Assembly (NCBI RefSeq): GCF_001465795.2
Contig: NZ_CP013659.2
Location: 3,131,001 to 3,195,000 of the forward strand
Direction of reading: 5' to 3'
Origin: Planococcus rifietoensis
Lineage (GTDB): Bacteria; Bacillota; Bacilli; Bacillales_A; Planococcaceae
DNA length: 64,000 nt
In this document: piece by piece, positions 33,949-43,617 of the stretch
How positions within the stretch are numbered: the stretch's first letter is position 1
Layout of the letters: each line of letters starts with the position of its first letter
Notes under the pieces: model-generated
Seen by the model: only the letters and a program-made list of their open reading frames with translations
Database searches by the model: none
Told to the model about the DNA's origin: nothing
Program-made: the position numbers and the translations under genes

Positions 33949-35304
33949 TTAGAAATCGCCGCCGCCTTCTTGGTCAGCCCAATCGATGGTGACGAACTTA
34001 TTGTATTCCTTCACAAACGCCAGCTTGACGGTGCCGGTCGGGCCGTTCCGCTGCTTGGCGATGATGATTTCAATCATGTTCTGGTCTTCGGTTTCTTTGT
34101 CGTAATAATCTTCACGGTATAAAAACGATACGATATCGGCATCTTGCTCAATCGATCCGGATTCACGTAAATCGGACATCATCGGCCGTTTGTCTTGCCG
34201 CTGCTCAACCCCACGGGACAGCTGCGACAAGGCGATGACCGGGACTTCGAGTTCACGCGCCAGGCCTTTCAATGAACGGGAAATATCGGATACTTCCTGC
34301 TGGCGGTTTTCGCCGGCCTTGCCGGGTCCTTGAATGAGCTGCAAATAATCGATCATGATCATGCCAAGGCCGTATTCCTGTTTCAAACGGCGGCATTTCG
34401 CGCGGATATCGTTGACGCGGATACCCGGCGTGTCGTCGATGAAAATGCCAGCATTGGATAAACTGCCCATCGCCATCGTCAGCTTGCGCCAGTCTTCATT
34501 CTGGAGCGCACCGGTCCGCATGACTTGAGCATCGATATTGCCTTCTGCGCAGAGCATCCGCATGACGAGCTGCTCTGCCCCCATCTCCAAACTGAAGATC
34601 GCGACATTCTCTTCGGTTTTCGTCGCGACGTTTTGCGCGACGTTAAGTGCGAAGGCTGTCTTACCGACGGACGGGCGGGCAGCAACGATGATCAGATCGT
34701 TGCGCTGAAAGCCCGCTGTCACTTTGTCCAAATCGCGGAAACCGGTCGGGATGCCGGTGACATCACCTTTACGCGTATGCAATAGCTCGATATTGTCGTA
34801 AGTTTTCACCAAGACATCTTTAATGTGGATAAAGTCGCCAGCGTTTTTGCGGCTCGACACTTCCATCATTTTCTTCTCCGCTTCGGCAAGCAACGCCTCC
34901 ACTTCGTCTTCGCGCGTAAAGCCGTCTTCGACGATCGTGGTGGCCACTCGGATGAGGCGGCGCAATAAGGCTTTCTCTTCCACGATATGGGCGTAATGCC
35001 CAACGTTTGCGGCTGTCGGCACCGCATTGGCGATCTCGGTCAAATACGATAAGCCGCCGACATCTTCCAGCTCTTTCTTGACCGATAGCTCTTCTGTCAC
35101 CGTGACCAAGTCCACCGCTTTGCCGCGGTCCGTCAAATCGATCATCGTCTGGAAAATCTTCTGATGGGCGACGCGGTAGAAATCCTCCGGCATGACAATT
35201 TCCGCTACGGAAACAAGTGCCTGTGGCTCCAGGAAAATGGCCCCGATGACGGATTGCTCGGCTTCCTGGTTATGCGGCGGGACGCGGTCGATCGATTCGT
35301 TCAT
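33949..35304 (-). CDS. dnaC: Replicative DNA helicase (DnaB family, DnaC in Bacillus)
   Basis: This hexameric helicase unwinds DNA ahead of the replisome. The N-terminal primase-binding domain (about 10-110) is followed by a RecA-like motor domain with Walker A ARPSVGKTAFAL near residue 210, Walker B MIMIDYLQLI near 315 and arginine-finger region SQLSRGVEQR. It has 451 residues, as in Bacillus DnaC. It follows rplI by 11 bp. Confidence 0.98.
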   Translation of the reverse strand: MNESIDRVPPHNQEAEQSVIGAIFLEPQALVSVAEIVMPEDFYRVAHQKIFQTMIDLTDRGKAVDLVTVTEELSVKKELEDVGGLSYLTEIANAVPTAANVGHYAHIVEEKALLRRLIRVATTIVEDGFTREDEVEALLAEAEKKMMEVSSRKNAGDFIHIKDVLVKTYDNIELLHTRKGDVTGIPTGFRDLDKVTAGFQRNDLIIVAARPSVGKTAFALNVAQNVATKTEENVAIFSLEMGAEQLVMRMLCAEGNIDAQVMRTGALQNEDWRKLTMAMGSLSNAGIFIDDTPGIRVNDIRAKCRRLKQEYGLGMIMIDYLQLIQGPGKAGENRQQEVSDISRSLKGLARELEVPVIALSQLSRGVEQRQDKRPMMSDLRESGSIEQDADIVSFLYREDYYDKETEDQNMIEIIIAKQRNGPTGTVKLAFVKEYNKFVTIDWADQEGGGDF

Positions 35305-35315
35305 ATCTATTCCCC

Positions 35316-35765
35316 TTACGCTTCTTCAGTAACGTGCACACGCAATGTCGCGGTTACATCGTGATGCAATTTCACCGGCACATTCGTATAGCCAAGCGTG
35401 CGGATGGCGTCGTCGAGCTCCATTTTGCGCTTGTCGATTTTATGGCCATGGGTCTTTTCAAGTTCTTTCGCTATTTGCTTGGTCGTGATCGAGCCGAACA
35501 AGCGCCCGTCATCACCGGATTTCGCTGTCAGTTCAATCGTTAAAGCTTCAAGTTTTTCTTTCAGCTCTTTCGCTTCGTTCAATTCCTGCTCGACTTCCTT
35601 TTCCTGCTTTTTCTGCTGTCCGGCAAGTTTGCTCATCGCCGCCTGGTCCGCTTCTACGGCCAAGTTGTTTTTCAACAGGAAGTTGTTCGCGTAGCCGTCC
35701 GCCACGTTTTTGATATCACCTTTTTTACCTACATTTTTTACGTCTTTCAAGAAAATCACTTTCAT
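35316..35765 (-). CDS. rplI: 50S ribosomal protein L9
   Basis: L9 binds 23S rRNA domain V and spans to a neighbouring ribosome. The 149-residue protein begins [17 protein letters not shown], has the glycine-rich ribosomal-binding N-domain, a long connecting helix (about 41-75) and a C-domain. It overlaps the end of gdpP by 4 bp (ATGA-type overlap), a tight coupling usual for this pair. Confidence 0.98.
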   Translation of the reverse strand: MKVIFLKDVKNVGKKGDIKNVADGYANNFLLKNNLAVEADQAAMSKLAGQQKKQEKEVEQELNEAKELKEKLEALTIELTAKSGDDGRLFGSITTKQIAKELEKTHGHKIDKRKMELDDAIRTLGYTNVPVKLHHDVTATLRVHVTEEA

Positions 35766-37738
35766 TCTTCAGATCCCCCTCTATCGTTTTCGGTTAATAC
35801 GGTCTTTAATTGCCCGACCGCTTCTTCAAGGCTAGCATCCGGCATTTGCGTGGCCGCATTCGTTAAATGGCCGCCGCCGCCGAGATTTTCCATCACGACC
35901 TGTACATTGACTTCGCCGAGCGAACGGGCGCTGATGCCCACGCCGCCTTCTGTGCGTTCTGCGATGACAAACGACGCGTTGACGTCTTTCATCGTCAGCA
36001 GGATATCTGCCGTCTGGGCGATCAGCACAGGGCTGTAGATGCGCCCAGGCTCGCCTTTTGCGATGGCAATGCCGTCGCCGACAAATTCCACGCTCTGGAC
36101 GATTTTCGCCCGCTCGATGTACGTCTCCAGGTCTTCTTTCAATAATCGCTGCACAAGTACCGTATCGGCACCGTTCGAGCGCAAGTACGATGCCGCTTCA
36201 AAGGTCCGGGCGCCGGTGCGCAGCGTAAAGCTTTTCGTGTCGACGATGATCCCGGCGAGCATCGCTGTCGCTTCGAGCATCGTCAATTTTTCGTGTTTCG
36301 GCTGGTATTCGATCAATTCGGTCACGAGCTCCGCCGTAGACGATGCGTACGGCTCCATATAGACGAGCATCGTATTGGTGATGAATTCCTCGCCTCTTCT
36401 GTGATGATCGATCAAGACGACGCGCTCCATGCGCTGAAGCAGGCGTTCATCGATGACCATCGACGGTTTGTGCGTATCGACCACGACCAGCAAGGAATGT
36501 TCGGTCATTTCCGATAATGCCTCTTCCGGGGTAATGAAACGCTCGAACAAATCCGGATCGCTCTCGATTTCTTCCATCAAGCGCATGACGCTGCGGTCGT
36601 ATTCGTCGAAATCGATGACGATGCGGCCTTTGACGCGGTTCATTTCCGCCATTTTGGCAACGCCGACCGCTGCGCCGATCGAATCCATATCGGGCATTTT
36701 ATGGCCCATGACAAAGACTTGGTCGCTTTCTTGAATCAAGTCACGCAGCGCGTGCGAAATGACGCGTGCACGCACCCTCGTGCGTTTTTCGACCGGATTG
36801 GTTTTGCCCCCGTAGAACTTGACCTTGCCGCTCGGATGCTTGATCGCCACTTGGTCGCCGCCGCGCCCAAGCACCAAATCGAGCCCCGACTGCGCCATGG
36901 CGCCCAGTTCGATCAAGGAAGCGGAACCCGCCCCGACCCCGATGCTCAGTGTCAGCGCCATATTGTCTTTCGCTGTCACTTCACGGATGTCATCGAGCAC
37001 TGTAAACTTGGTTTCTTCCAATTGCTTCAAGATGGATTCATTGAACACTGCCATAAAGCGGTCCGATGAAATCCGTTTCACAAAAATGCCGTTATCGGTC
37101 CCCCATCGATTGATCAAGGACGTCACCAGGCTATTTAAATTACTGCGTACCTGATCGTCCATCCCTTGTGACAATTCATCGTAGTTATCGATGAACAGGA
37201 TGCCGATGACGGTCCGGTCCGCATGATACAAAGTTTCAATCTCTACTTGCTCGGTAATATCGAACAAATAGAACAAACGGTCATCTGCACGGTAGTAGAC
37301 GCGGTATTTACGGCCGCCGAGTGACATGACCATTTCATTCGATTCGGCAGATTTGACCAATTGGTTAAATTCTTCCGTTAAGCTATAAACCGATTCACCG
37401 ATCAGCGTCTCGTAATCGAGCGCCGAGGTGATATAGGGATTGGCCCATTCGATCTGCTGGTTTTCATTGACCAGCAGAATCCCGATCGGCATCTCGAGCA
37501 ATGCTTCCTCACCGACTTTTTTCATTCGGTAAGACAGCGTTTCGATATGCTTTTCGGTTTCTTCATAGTTGCGCTTCTCCAGTACCCACGCCGAGGTGAT
37601 CGCCGCCCCGTAAAGGATGGCGAAAATGCCCGCGCCCCATTCAGACCAAAGGGAGATGAGGATGACAGCGGCCATTCCAAGAGCCAGCAATGCCAGCAAT
37701 GGGTATCTTAGATTACGTTTCCTGAAAAAAGCCGACAT
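35762..37738 (-). CDS. gdpP: Cyclic-di-AMP phosphodiesterase GdpP
   Basis: GdpP hydrolyses c-di-AMP and thereby affects wall stress and potassium balance. The 658-residue membrane protein has two N-terminal helices (about 13-30 and 33-50), a degenerate PAS domain (about 70-160), a degenerate GGDEF domain (about 170-300), and a DHH/DHHA1 catalytic region with [12 protein letters not shown] near 345 and LIDHHRRGE near 420. The C-terminal GGGGH motif is present ([11 protein letters not shown]). All expected active-site motifs are visible. Confidence 0.97.
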   Translation of the reverse strand: MSAFFRKRNLRYPLLALLALGMAAVILISLWSEWGAGIFAILYGAAITSAWVLEKRNYEETEKHIETLSYRMKKVGEEALLEMPIGILLVNENQQIEWANPYITSALDYETLIGESVYSLTEEFNQLVKSAESNEMVMSLGGRKYRVYYRADDRLFYLFDITEQVEIETLYHADRTVIGILFIDNYDELSQGMDDQVRSNLNSLVTSLINRWGTDNGIFVKRISSDRFMAVFNESILKQLEETKFTVLDDIREVTAKDNMALTLSIGVGAGSASLIELGAMAQSGLDLVLGRGGDQVAIKHPSGKVKFYGGKTNPVEKRTRVRARVISHALRDLIQESDQVFVMGHKMPDMDSIGAAVGVAKMAEMNRVKGRIVIDFDEYDRSVMRLMEEIESDPDLFERFITPEEALSEMTEHSLLVVVDTHKPSMVIDERLLQRMERVVLIDHHRRGEEFITNTMLVYMEPYASSTAELVTELIEYQPKHEKLTMLEATAMLAGIIVDTKSFTLRTGARTFEAASYLRSNGADTVLVQRLLKEDLETYIERAKIVQSVEFVGDGIAIAKGEPGRIYSPVLIAQTADILLTMKDVNASFVIAERTEGGVGISARSLGEVNVQVVMENLGGGGHLTNAATQMPDASLEEAVGQLKTVLTENDRGGSEE

Positions 37739-37752
37739 TTCTCTTCAGCTCC

Positions 37753-38721
37753 TTACTTTCCTTTAGACTCGTGCGCCCGCTTGATCCAGCCCCGGACATC
37801 GAAGCCAAGATCCAAAATTCCGATGATGCTCGTAAACGACTGCAAAGGAAATGCAAGAACCGTCACAACGACCACCACCCAGCGGGGCCAGCCCTCTTGG
37901 TGGATATAGAAATGATAGAACGATACCCCCTGCAAGAACAGCAGGAACTGCAACAGCATCGAGGCATTGACGAAAATCAAATAAGCCATGGTCCCCTGCT
38001 CGAAATCCGACAGCAAGGACACCAAAATGACGATCAAATAATACCACAGTACGCTTTTCGGCAAGCGCATCTCGCGGAACGGCGGGAATTTCGGCACTTC
38101 GATGCCAAGCCGTTTCAAAATCGGCAACAGGATCAACAACAAGATCCACACCGTCGTAAATACCGACAAAATCAATAGCGTCGGCAACAAGGTCTCGAAG
38201 GTCAGCATGAACTGCGCCACAAGCTCCTCATATTCCTGCGTCGATTCCGACCCAAGCCGCTCCAGCCACGTACCGGCCTGTTCATACGAACTGCGCATCG
38301 TCGCCATGAATTCTTCCAGGAAATTAATCCCTAAAAAGGCGATAGCTGCCACGTACTGCACCATCAATGACACCAATAGCACGATACTTGAACCCATAAA
38401 CATGAACAATTTGCTTTTTTTATAATGGATCGACAGCCCAATCATGAGCCCCAGCGGAATGTGGATCAATGCCAAAGGCAAAGACAGCAATCCGCCGATC
38501 AGAAAGCTTAACACGACCCCGACCACTGCGACCAGCGCCGACGCCTTCACCGGATACTTGGCGCTATACCAAGCAATCGGCAATGCCAAAAACAAGGTAC
38601 TGATCAAACTCAGCACCGGTACATATACAGAAATAGCCAATAGGACGGCAAACAGCGCCGTCATCATGGCTCCATTCGTCAACTGACGTGTCTTTTGGTT
38701 AGGCATATCTGCGTTTTTCAT
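37753..38721 (-). CDS. yybS: YybS family (DUF2232) integral membrane protein
   Basis: The 322-residue protein has about eight hydrophobic segments and no soluble domain. DUF2232/YybS proteins sit upstream of gdpP in many Bacillota and resemble S-components of energy-coupling-factor transporters, but no substrate is established. It is 14 bp from gdpP and in the same direction, so it is the first gene of the yybS-gdpP-rplI-dnaC operon. The ribosome site is weak (GAAAGAAG). Confidence 0.9.
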   Translation of the reverse strand: MKNADMPNQKTRQLTNGAMMTALFAVLLAISVYVPVLSLISTLFLALPIAWYSAKYPVKASALVAVVGVVLSFLIGGLLSLPLALIHIPLGLMIGLSIHYKKSKLFMFMGSSIVLLVSLMVQYVAAIAFLGINFLEEFMATMRSSYEQAGTWLERLGSESTQEYEELVAQFMLTFETLLPTLLILSVFTTVWILLLILLPILKRLGIEVPKFPPFREMRLPKSVLWYYLIVILVSLLSDFEQGTMAYLIFVNASMLLQFLLFLQGVSFYHFYIHQEGWPRWVVVVVTVLAFPLQSFTSIIGILDLGFDVRGWIKRAHESKGK

Positions 38722-38922
38722 CTTCTTTCGGGTTTATTTCATCCGTATAATTGTACCATGATTCAATCTCCCGAACAAAAAAGGGAGGTTGCCTCACTGT
38801 ACATCTATCGACCCGTTTCGAGAAGAAAAAAGTTCCTGCCCTCTGGCAATAGCCGTCTATAGAAAATCATTATCGCTGATTCGACAGAGGATGGAAATAG
38901 TAGATGGAAATTAAAATGTGGG

Positions 38923-40483
38923 AATCGCTTCCTGGATATGCTTGAAGAAAATAGTGAGAGTTTACGTGTTGAAGTGTTTCAGCATTCTATTTGTGCTTCA
39001 TCTTACGCTTCACCGCCCGGCTTTGGGTTGGCCTCTGGCAGTAAGCCAAGAAGAACACTTGTCTTACTGCTTCGGCTCACCCCTTTACGCTGGGCGGCTT
39101 GAAGATTTCATTGATGAGGGTGCGTTTAAATAGATCTGCTTCTGTAGGTGGTTGCCGGCTAGTGGGGGAATCGCTTCCCGGGACAAGGTTGAAGAAGAAA
39201 GTGAGAGTTTGCGTGTCGAAGCATTTCAGTATTCTACTTGTGCTTTAGCTTATTATTCGCCGCCCTGCTTTGGGTTGGCCTCTTGCCATAAGCCAATGAA
39301 CTAGCGAAAGGAAGTTGAGTCATTTCATTGGCGACGCATCTGCGTAGCAGATGTGGGAGCAAGGTGTTTGAGGTGATGCTTGAATAAACTTTTTATCTTC
39401 GGCATCGGCTCACCCTTGGCGCTCGGGGACTTAGTGATTTCATTGATTTGGGGCGAGGTTAATCTGAGCTACTTCTGTAAAAGTTGCCGGCTAGTGGGAG
39501 AATCGCTTCCCGGGATAAGTTTGGAGCAGCTAATGAGAGTTTAGGTGTTGAAGTGCTTCAGCATGCTGTTCATATTTTATCTTACTATTCGCCGCTCTGC
39601 TTTGGGTCGGCCTCTGGCAGTAAGCCAAGAAGGACACTTGTCTTACTGCTTCGGCTCACCCCTTTGCGCTGGGCGGCTTGAAGATTTCATTGAATGGGGG
39701 GCGTTTAAGTAGATTTGCTTCTGTACGAGTTGCCGGCTAGTGGGGAAATCGCTTCCCGGGATAAGTTTGAAGTAGATAGTGAGAGTTTAGGTGTTGAAGT
39801 GCTTCAGCATGCTATTCATATTTCATCTTATTATTCGCCGCCCTGCTTTGGGTTGACCTCTTGCCATAAGCCAGGAAGAACGCCTGTCTTACGGCATCGG
39901 CTCACCCTTGGCGCTGGGCGGCTTGGTGATTTCATTGATTGAAGTGTGTTTAAGTAGATTTGCCTCTTTATTTAGTTGCCGGCTAGCAGAGAATCGCCTC
40001 CCGGGATAAGGTTGAAGTAGATAGTGAGAGTTTAGGTGTTGAAGTGCTTCAACATGCTATTCATATTTTCATCTTGTTATTCGCCGCCCTGCTTTGGGTT
40101 GACCTCCTGCCATAAGCCAGGAAGAACGCCTGTCTTACGGCATCGGCTCACCCTTGGCGCTGGGCGGCTTGGTGATTTCATTGATTGAAGTGTGTTTAAG
40201 TAGATTTGCCTCTTTATTTAGTTGCCGGCTAGCAGAGAATCGCCTCCCGGGATAAGGTTGAAGTAGATAGTGAGAGTTTAGGTGTTGAAGTGCTTCAGCA
40301 TGCTATTCATATTTCATCTTATTATTCGCCACCCTGCTTTGGGTTGGCCTCTGGCAGTAAGCCAAGAAGGACACTTGTCTTACTGCTTCGGCTCACCCCT
40401 TTGCGCTGGGCGGCTTGAAGATTTCATTGAATGGGGGGCGTTTAAGTAGATTTGCTTCTGTACGAGTTGCCGGCTAGTGGGGA
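38923..40483 (+). repeat. Tandem array of six ~246-bp units
   Basis: Unit boundaries taken at AATCGCTTCC or AATCGCCTCC fall at 38923, 39169, 39500, 39747, 39992, 40238 and 40484, so periods are 246, 331, 247, 245, 246 and 246. The second unit is longer because of an inserted element. Every unit has CTTTGGGTTGGCCTC or GACCTC, a hairpin, GGCTCACCC, and TTGCCGGCTAG. Neighbouring units at 39747 and 39992 are near-identical. The whole region 38722-40905 has no convincing gene. Confidence 0.9.
39293..39362 (+). repeat. Two-hairpin repeat element, copy 2, inside the array
   Basis: CCAATGAA (39293-39300) pairs with TTCATTGG (39324-39331), then GCGACG leads to CATCTGC-GTA-GCAGATG (39337-39353) and TGGGAGCAA. 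It replaces most of the hairpin in the second array unit; similarity to copy 1 continues to about 39395. Confidence 0.7.
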
Positions 40484-40616
40484 AATCGCTTCCCTGGATG
40501 CAGTGTCTGGCACGTTGGTGGATTAGAACTAACTAGCCTCTCTAAATCAAAGATGACTTCAGCTGAAAAACAGGAAGCATTTCCACATTTTCTGTCGAGT
40601 GAACAGAAAAAAATTC

Positions 40617-40765
40617 CTTCCCCTCTAAAACTGGAGACGGAGTGAAAGGGGGCTGACGCCTGTGGGACCGTGCGGGCTGGCGAGACAAACGTGGCGCGCA
40701 CTTTGCGGCACGTTGGCTCAACACCCGCCCCACGGCAAGCAGCCCCCTGAAACGAAGTCGAAAAG
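40617..40765 (+). repeat. GC-rich structured element (type C), copy 2
   Basis: This is the partner of 30608-30765. Nested pairs include GCGGGC with CCCGC, and ACGTG with CACGT. It follows the array end by about 130 bp, the same order as at the other cluster. Confidence 0.75.
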
Positions 40766-40871
40766 CGGAAGCTTTTCCAATCACTTCTTTCTCCATTCCC
40801 TCCCTCCAGTTACAATCTTTACGATGTAATCTTAACTTTTCCAATACAGTCAACTTCCCAAAGCATATAAA

Positions 40872-40897
40872 AAAGAGGCCGGTTTCCCGGCCTCTTT
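40872..40897 (-). terminator. Terminator of the rpsF-ssb-rpsR operon
   Basis: AAAGAGGCCGG pairs perfectly with CCGGCCTCTTT around four bases, with a T run on the minus strand, eight bases after rpsR. Confidence 0.95.
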
Positions 40898-40905
40898 GGA
40901 CAATC

Positions 40906-41142
40906 TTATTTTTCTTCCGCTACGAACGGTAGAAGTGCCATGATACGAGCGCGTTTAACTGCAATTGTCAAACGACGTTGCCATTTAGCGCTTGTGCCCG
41001 TAACACGACGTGGCAAAATTTTGCCTCGCTCAGAAATGAATTTCTTAAGCAAATCAGTGTCTTTGTAGTCGATGCGTGTAATGTTGTTTGAAGTGAAATA
41101 ACAAACCTTTTTACGCTTCTTGCCTCCGCGACGTGGTGCCAT
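40906..41142 (-). CDS. rpsR: 30S ribosomal protein S18
   Basis: S18 binds S6 and 16S rRNA on the small-subunit platform. The 78-residue protein has the basic start [15 protein letters not shown] and conserved [14 protein letters not shown] and RRVTGT. It carries one cysteine in KVCYF rather than a full zinc set. It closes the rpsF-ssb-rpsR operon and is near-universal in this order. Confidence 0.98.
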   Translation of the reverse strand: MAPRRGGKKRKKVCYFTSNNITRIDYKDTDLLKKFISERGKILPRRVTGTSAKWQRRLTIAVKRARIMALLPFVAEEK

Positions 41143-41195
41143 ATCGAATTACCTCCCTCATTTTCAGATTTTCTATTCGCTGATGGGCGCCTGGT

Positions 41196-41690
41196 TTAGA
41201 ACGGCAGATCGTCGTCCGAAACTTCGATCTTCCCGCTTCCGCTTGAAAACGGATCGTCATCTACACGAGTATTGTTTTGCTGACTTGGACTAGACGGTTG
41301 GTTCTGTTGATAAGACGGCTGCTGTCCATACGAGCGATCGTTTGAACGATCCCCAGATCCGGAGTTGGCGCTTTTCGGTTCAAGGAATTGAACGCTGTCC
41401 GCCACCACTTCCGTCGTATAAACGCGCTTGCCATCTTGACCCTCGTAGCTGCCAGTCTGAATGCGGCCTTCGACACCGGCGAGACTTCCTTTTTTGAGGA
41501 AATTCGCTGTGTTTTCAGCCTGCTTGCGCCAAACGGTACAATTGATAAAATCTGCTTCGCGTTCACCTTGCGCATTGGAGAATGTCCGGTTTACAGCAAG
41601 TGTAAAACGAGCCACCGCCGCTCCGCTTGGCGTGTAACGAAGATCAGGATCTTTTGTCAGTCTTCCGACCAATACAACCCGGTTGATCAT
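41196..41690 (-). CDS. ssb: Single-stranded DNA-binding protein
   Basis: SSB coats single-stranded DNA in replication and repair. The 164-residue protein has an OB-fold (about 1-105) starting [21 protein letters not shown], a flexible Gln/Ser-rich linker (about 115-150), and the acidic tail DDDLPF that recruits partner proteins. It lies between rpsF and rpsR, the standard primary ssb. Confidence 0.98.
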   Translation of the reverse strand: MINRVVLVGRLTKDPDLRYTPSGAAVARFTLAVNRTFSNAQGEREADFINCTVWRKQAENTANFLKKGSLAGVEGRIQTGSYEGQDGKRVYTTEVVADSVQFLEPKSANSGSGDRSNDRSYGQQPSYQQNQPSSPSQQNNTRVDDDPFSSGSGKIEVSDDDLPF

Positions 41691-41741
41691 CAGAATTCAA
41701 CCTCCTTTTTCAAGTCGTGTATTATCTGTATTCCGCTTATC

Positions 41742-42029
41742 TTATACGTCTAGGCGTACAGCGATGTGGCGGATAATGTCTTCATTGATGTTCGCAAGAC
41801 GTGTAAACTCGTTGATAGCTTCAGTTCCAGCGTTCGCTTTCACGATCTGGTAGAAACCTTCTTTGAAATCATTGATTTCATAAGCCAAACGGCGTTTACC
41901 CCATTCTTTCGACTCGATGATTTCCGCACCGTTTGAAGTTAGGATTTCGCTGAAACGCTCAACTAGCGCTTTCTTAGCGTCCTCTTCAATGTTCGGGCGT
42001 ACAATGTACATTACTTCATATTCTCTCAT
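41742..42029 (-). CDS. rpsF: 30S ribosomal protein S6
   Basis: S6 pairs with S18 on the 16S rRNA central domain. The 95-residue protein has the ferredoxin-like fold start [11 protein letters not shown] and conserved [25 protein letters not shown] leads into the ATG. A hairpin leader at 42052-42080 precedes it, the known place for S6:S18 feedback control in Bacillota. Confidence 0.98.
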   Translation of the reverse strand: MREYEVMYIVRPNIEEDAKKALVERFSEILTSNGAEIIESKEWGKRRLAYEINDFKEGFYQIVKANAGTEAINEFTRLANINEDIIRHIAVRLDV

Positions 42030-42051
42030 CGTATTGTCACCTCCTTATGGA

Positions 42052-42080
42052 CTTGGGCCCTGCTGTTTCCAGCGGGCAAG
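42052..42080 (-). promoter_or_regulatory. Leader hairpin of rpsF, possible S6:S18 site
   Basis: On the minus strand CTTGCCCGCTG folds with CAGCAGGGCCCAAG (small bulges) around GAAA. An rpsF leader motif bound by S6:S18 is known in Bacillota and carries a bulged CCG. The position and the CCCG segment fit, but an exact motif match was not confirmed. Confidence 0.5.
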
Positions 42081-42115
42081 GAGCAAGCAATCATAAATAT
42101 TACTCACATCAATAT

Positions 42116-42144
42116 ATTGTAGCATACGCTGAGGCTTCCGGCAA
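42116..42144 (-). promoter_or_regulatory. Predicted promoter of rpsF-ssb-rpsR
   Basis: On the minus strand TTGCCG (42139-42144) and TACAAT (42116-42121) are 17 bp apart. A weaker plus-strand promoter for the DUF3267 gene (TATACT, 42159-42164) may share the -35 area. Confidence 0.65.
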
Positions 42145-42194
42145 GCTGTAATTTAGGCTATACTGGGAGCATCAAAATTCGGGATGTGTTGCCA

Positions 42195-42746
42195 ATGGAA
42201 CCGCATAAAGTCATCGATTTGAATCTGGAAGAAATTGCACCAAAAGCGCTATGGTTCAATATCGTGCTCGTCGTCGCCTTTGCGCTCGCCTATCAGCTGT
42301 TCCGCGAGCCGCTATCTTTCGGCTTTTCGCTGTTCGGCATTCTTTATTTCTTCGGCGGCTACGCACTATTGATCGTACTGCACGAACTATTCCATTTGAT
42401 CGGCTTTGTCGTCTTCGGCAAAGTGTCAATTTCGTCGCTTCAATACGGCCTCAATTTAAAATTGGGCATCGCTTATGCGACCAGCGACCGGCCTGTGAAA
42501 AATCGGGCCACGCGGGCTGTCTTATTGCTTCCGTTTTGGATGACCGCTGTGCTGCCGACCGTCATCGGCTTTTGGATCGGCGATCAAGTGCTCGTCCTGC
42601 TCGGCGCCATGCTGACTGCCGGCGCGTTCGGCGACTTCCTCATGTACCGTGAATTGCGCAAAGAACCGAACGAAGCGTGGATACTGGATGATCCAAAACT
42701 CCCCCGCCTCCACGTCTATTCCAGCTATCCGCCACTTGATGAATAA
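42195..42746 (+). CDS. DUF3267 membrane protein, putative zinc metalloprotease
   Basis: The 183-residue protein has about four membrane helices. The second contains VLHELFHLIGF (about residue 65), an HExxH zinc-peptidase signature typical of DUF3267, so membrane proteolysis is plausible but unproven. The start chosen is the ATG at 42195; a GTG at 42186 is also in frame. The ribosome site is weak (GGGATG). It diverges from rpsF and is the lone plus-strand gene in a long leftward block. Confidence 0.85.
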   Translation: MEPHKVIDLNLEEIAPKALWFNIVLVVAFALAYQLFREPLSFGFSLFGILYFFGGYALLIVLHELFHLIGFVVFGKVSISSLQYGLNLKLGIAYATSDRPVKNRATRAVLLLPFWMTAVLPTVIGFWIGDQVLVLLGAMLTAGAFGDFLMYRELRKEPNEAWILDDPKLPRLHVYSSYPPLDE

Positions 42747-42957
42747 ACGGCAGGATTCGTGCAAATAAAAAAAGACACAGCAGTGTTAAAGAAGTGTATT
42801 AATTTAGTTATGAATCAAAATGACGGCATCTTTTCGACACTCAAAAATCAATGACCTATCTAAGTATTTGGAGAAGCGTTCGCTCGTAAAACCTTCTGCT
42901 CAATAATGCTGCGCATTACTTCGCAAAGATAAAGTCTCACGTAGTTCGACTTTATCT

Positions 42958-43145
42958 TTCCTGCGGGAGCAGCGAAGCGACGGGTTTGAGAGACCTCGCA
43001 GGCAATGGATATGTGAAGCTTTGGCTGAGCATATTCATTTGCGACGCATCTGCTATGCAGATGTGAGAGCACACGGTTTTCGTAGCGGCTGAGGAAGCTC
43101 GATTCCCGCCCGCGGAAAGCGAGCGATAAGCTTCGGAAAATACCA
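42958..43145 (+). repeat. GC-rich imperfect palindromic repeat (type A), interrupted
   Basis: CCTGCGGGAGCAGCGAAGCGAC and CCCGCCCGCGGAAAGCGAGC, noted here by position (42958-42980 and 43104-43124), match the two halves of the element at 24193-24325. The middle is occupied by the two-hairpin element at 43004-43070. The 467-bp gap 42747-43213 holds only these and a terminator. Confidence 0.6.
43004..43070 (+). repeat. Two-hairpin repeat element, copy 3
   Basis: AATGGATATG (43004-43013) pairs with CATATTCATT (43030-43039, one G-T pair), then GCGACG leads to CATCTGC-TAT-GCAGATG (43047-43063) and TGAGAGCA. It is nested in a type A element. Confidence 0.7.
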
Positions 43146-43167
43146 CTTCTTAACTTTTTCGACAAGC

Positions 43168-43208
43168 AAAAAGAAGGTGCAGCAGATTTCCTGCCACACC
43201 TTCTTTTT
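43168..43208. terminator. Terminator after the GGCT-like gene
   Basis: AAAAAGAAGGTG pairs with CACCTTCTTTTT, with a further GCAG/CTGC pair inside. A and T flanks allow function on both strands; the minus-strand gene ends six bases away. Confidence 0.9.
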
Positions 43209-43213
43209 ACTTG

Positions 43214-43597
43214 TTATTTCACAAACGACCGTTCCACATCCCAGACGCCTTCCGGGATATATTCCTTCAACAATCGCTCCGCTTTCGCCGTATAGACAAT
43301 CGCTTGTTTCGTGCCGCGTTCGGTTTCAACTTCGATCGTCAAGCGGTCGTACATATCGGTTTTCGCATTTCCCGAATAATCTTCCAAATCGTTGATCGCC
43401 GGCCATAAGACATCCGGGATATCGTAAAGCTCTCCTTGGATGACATCGTCTCCCGCCAGTGCCAGCGCCGGATAGCCGAGCCCTGTATCGTACAAGCTTC
43501 CTGAAATCGTCACGTGTTCGGCCACCAATTCCGCTTCTTCCAGATAGAAATGGTATTTGCCGCCTCTTTTCAAAGTTCCATATGCGAATAAATACAT
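43214..43597 (-). CDS. Gamma-glutamylcyclotransferase-like protein
   Basis: The 127-residue protein has the GGCT-fold signature YLFAYGTLKRGGKYH at its start, with the loop YGTL that binds the gamma-glutamyl group. The expected catalytic Glu is probably within NDLEDYSG near residue 72. Such proteins cyclise gamma-glutamyl amines or dipeptides to 5-oxoproline; the substrate is not clear. Length is normal. It appears monocistronic. Confidence 0.88.
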   Translation of the reverse strand: MYLFAYGTLKRGGKYHFYLEEAELVAEHVTISGSLYDTGLGYPALALAGDDVIQGELYDIPDVLWPAINDLEDYSGNAKTDMYDRLTIEVETERGTKQAIVYTAKAERLLKEYIPEGVWDVERSFVK

Positions 43598-43617
43598 TCG
43601 TTTCCCTCCTCATAAAA

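Noticed and set aside
38918..39133. Open frames of 60-75 codons within the array units
   Set aside because: They differ between units, lack ribosome sites and come from a non-coding repeat; no conserved protein is kept.
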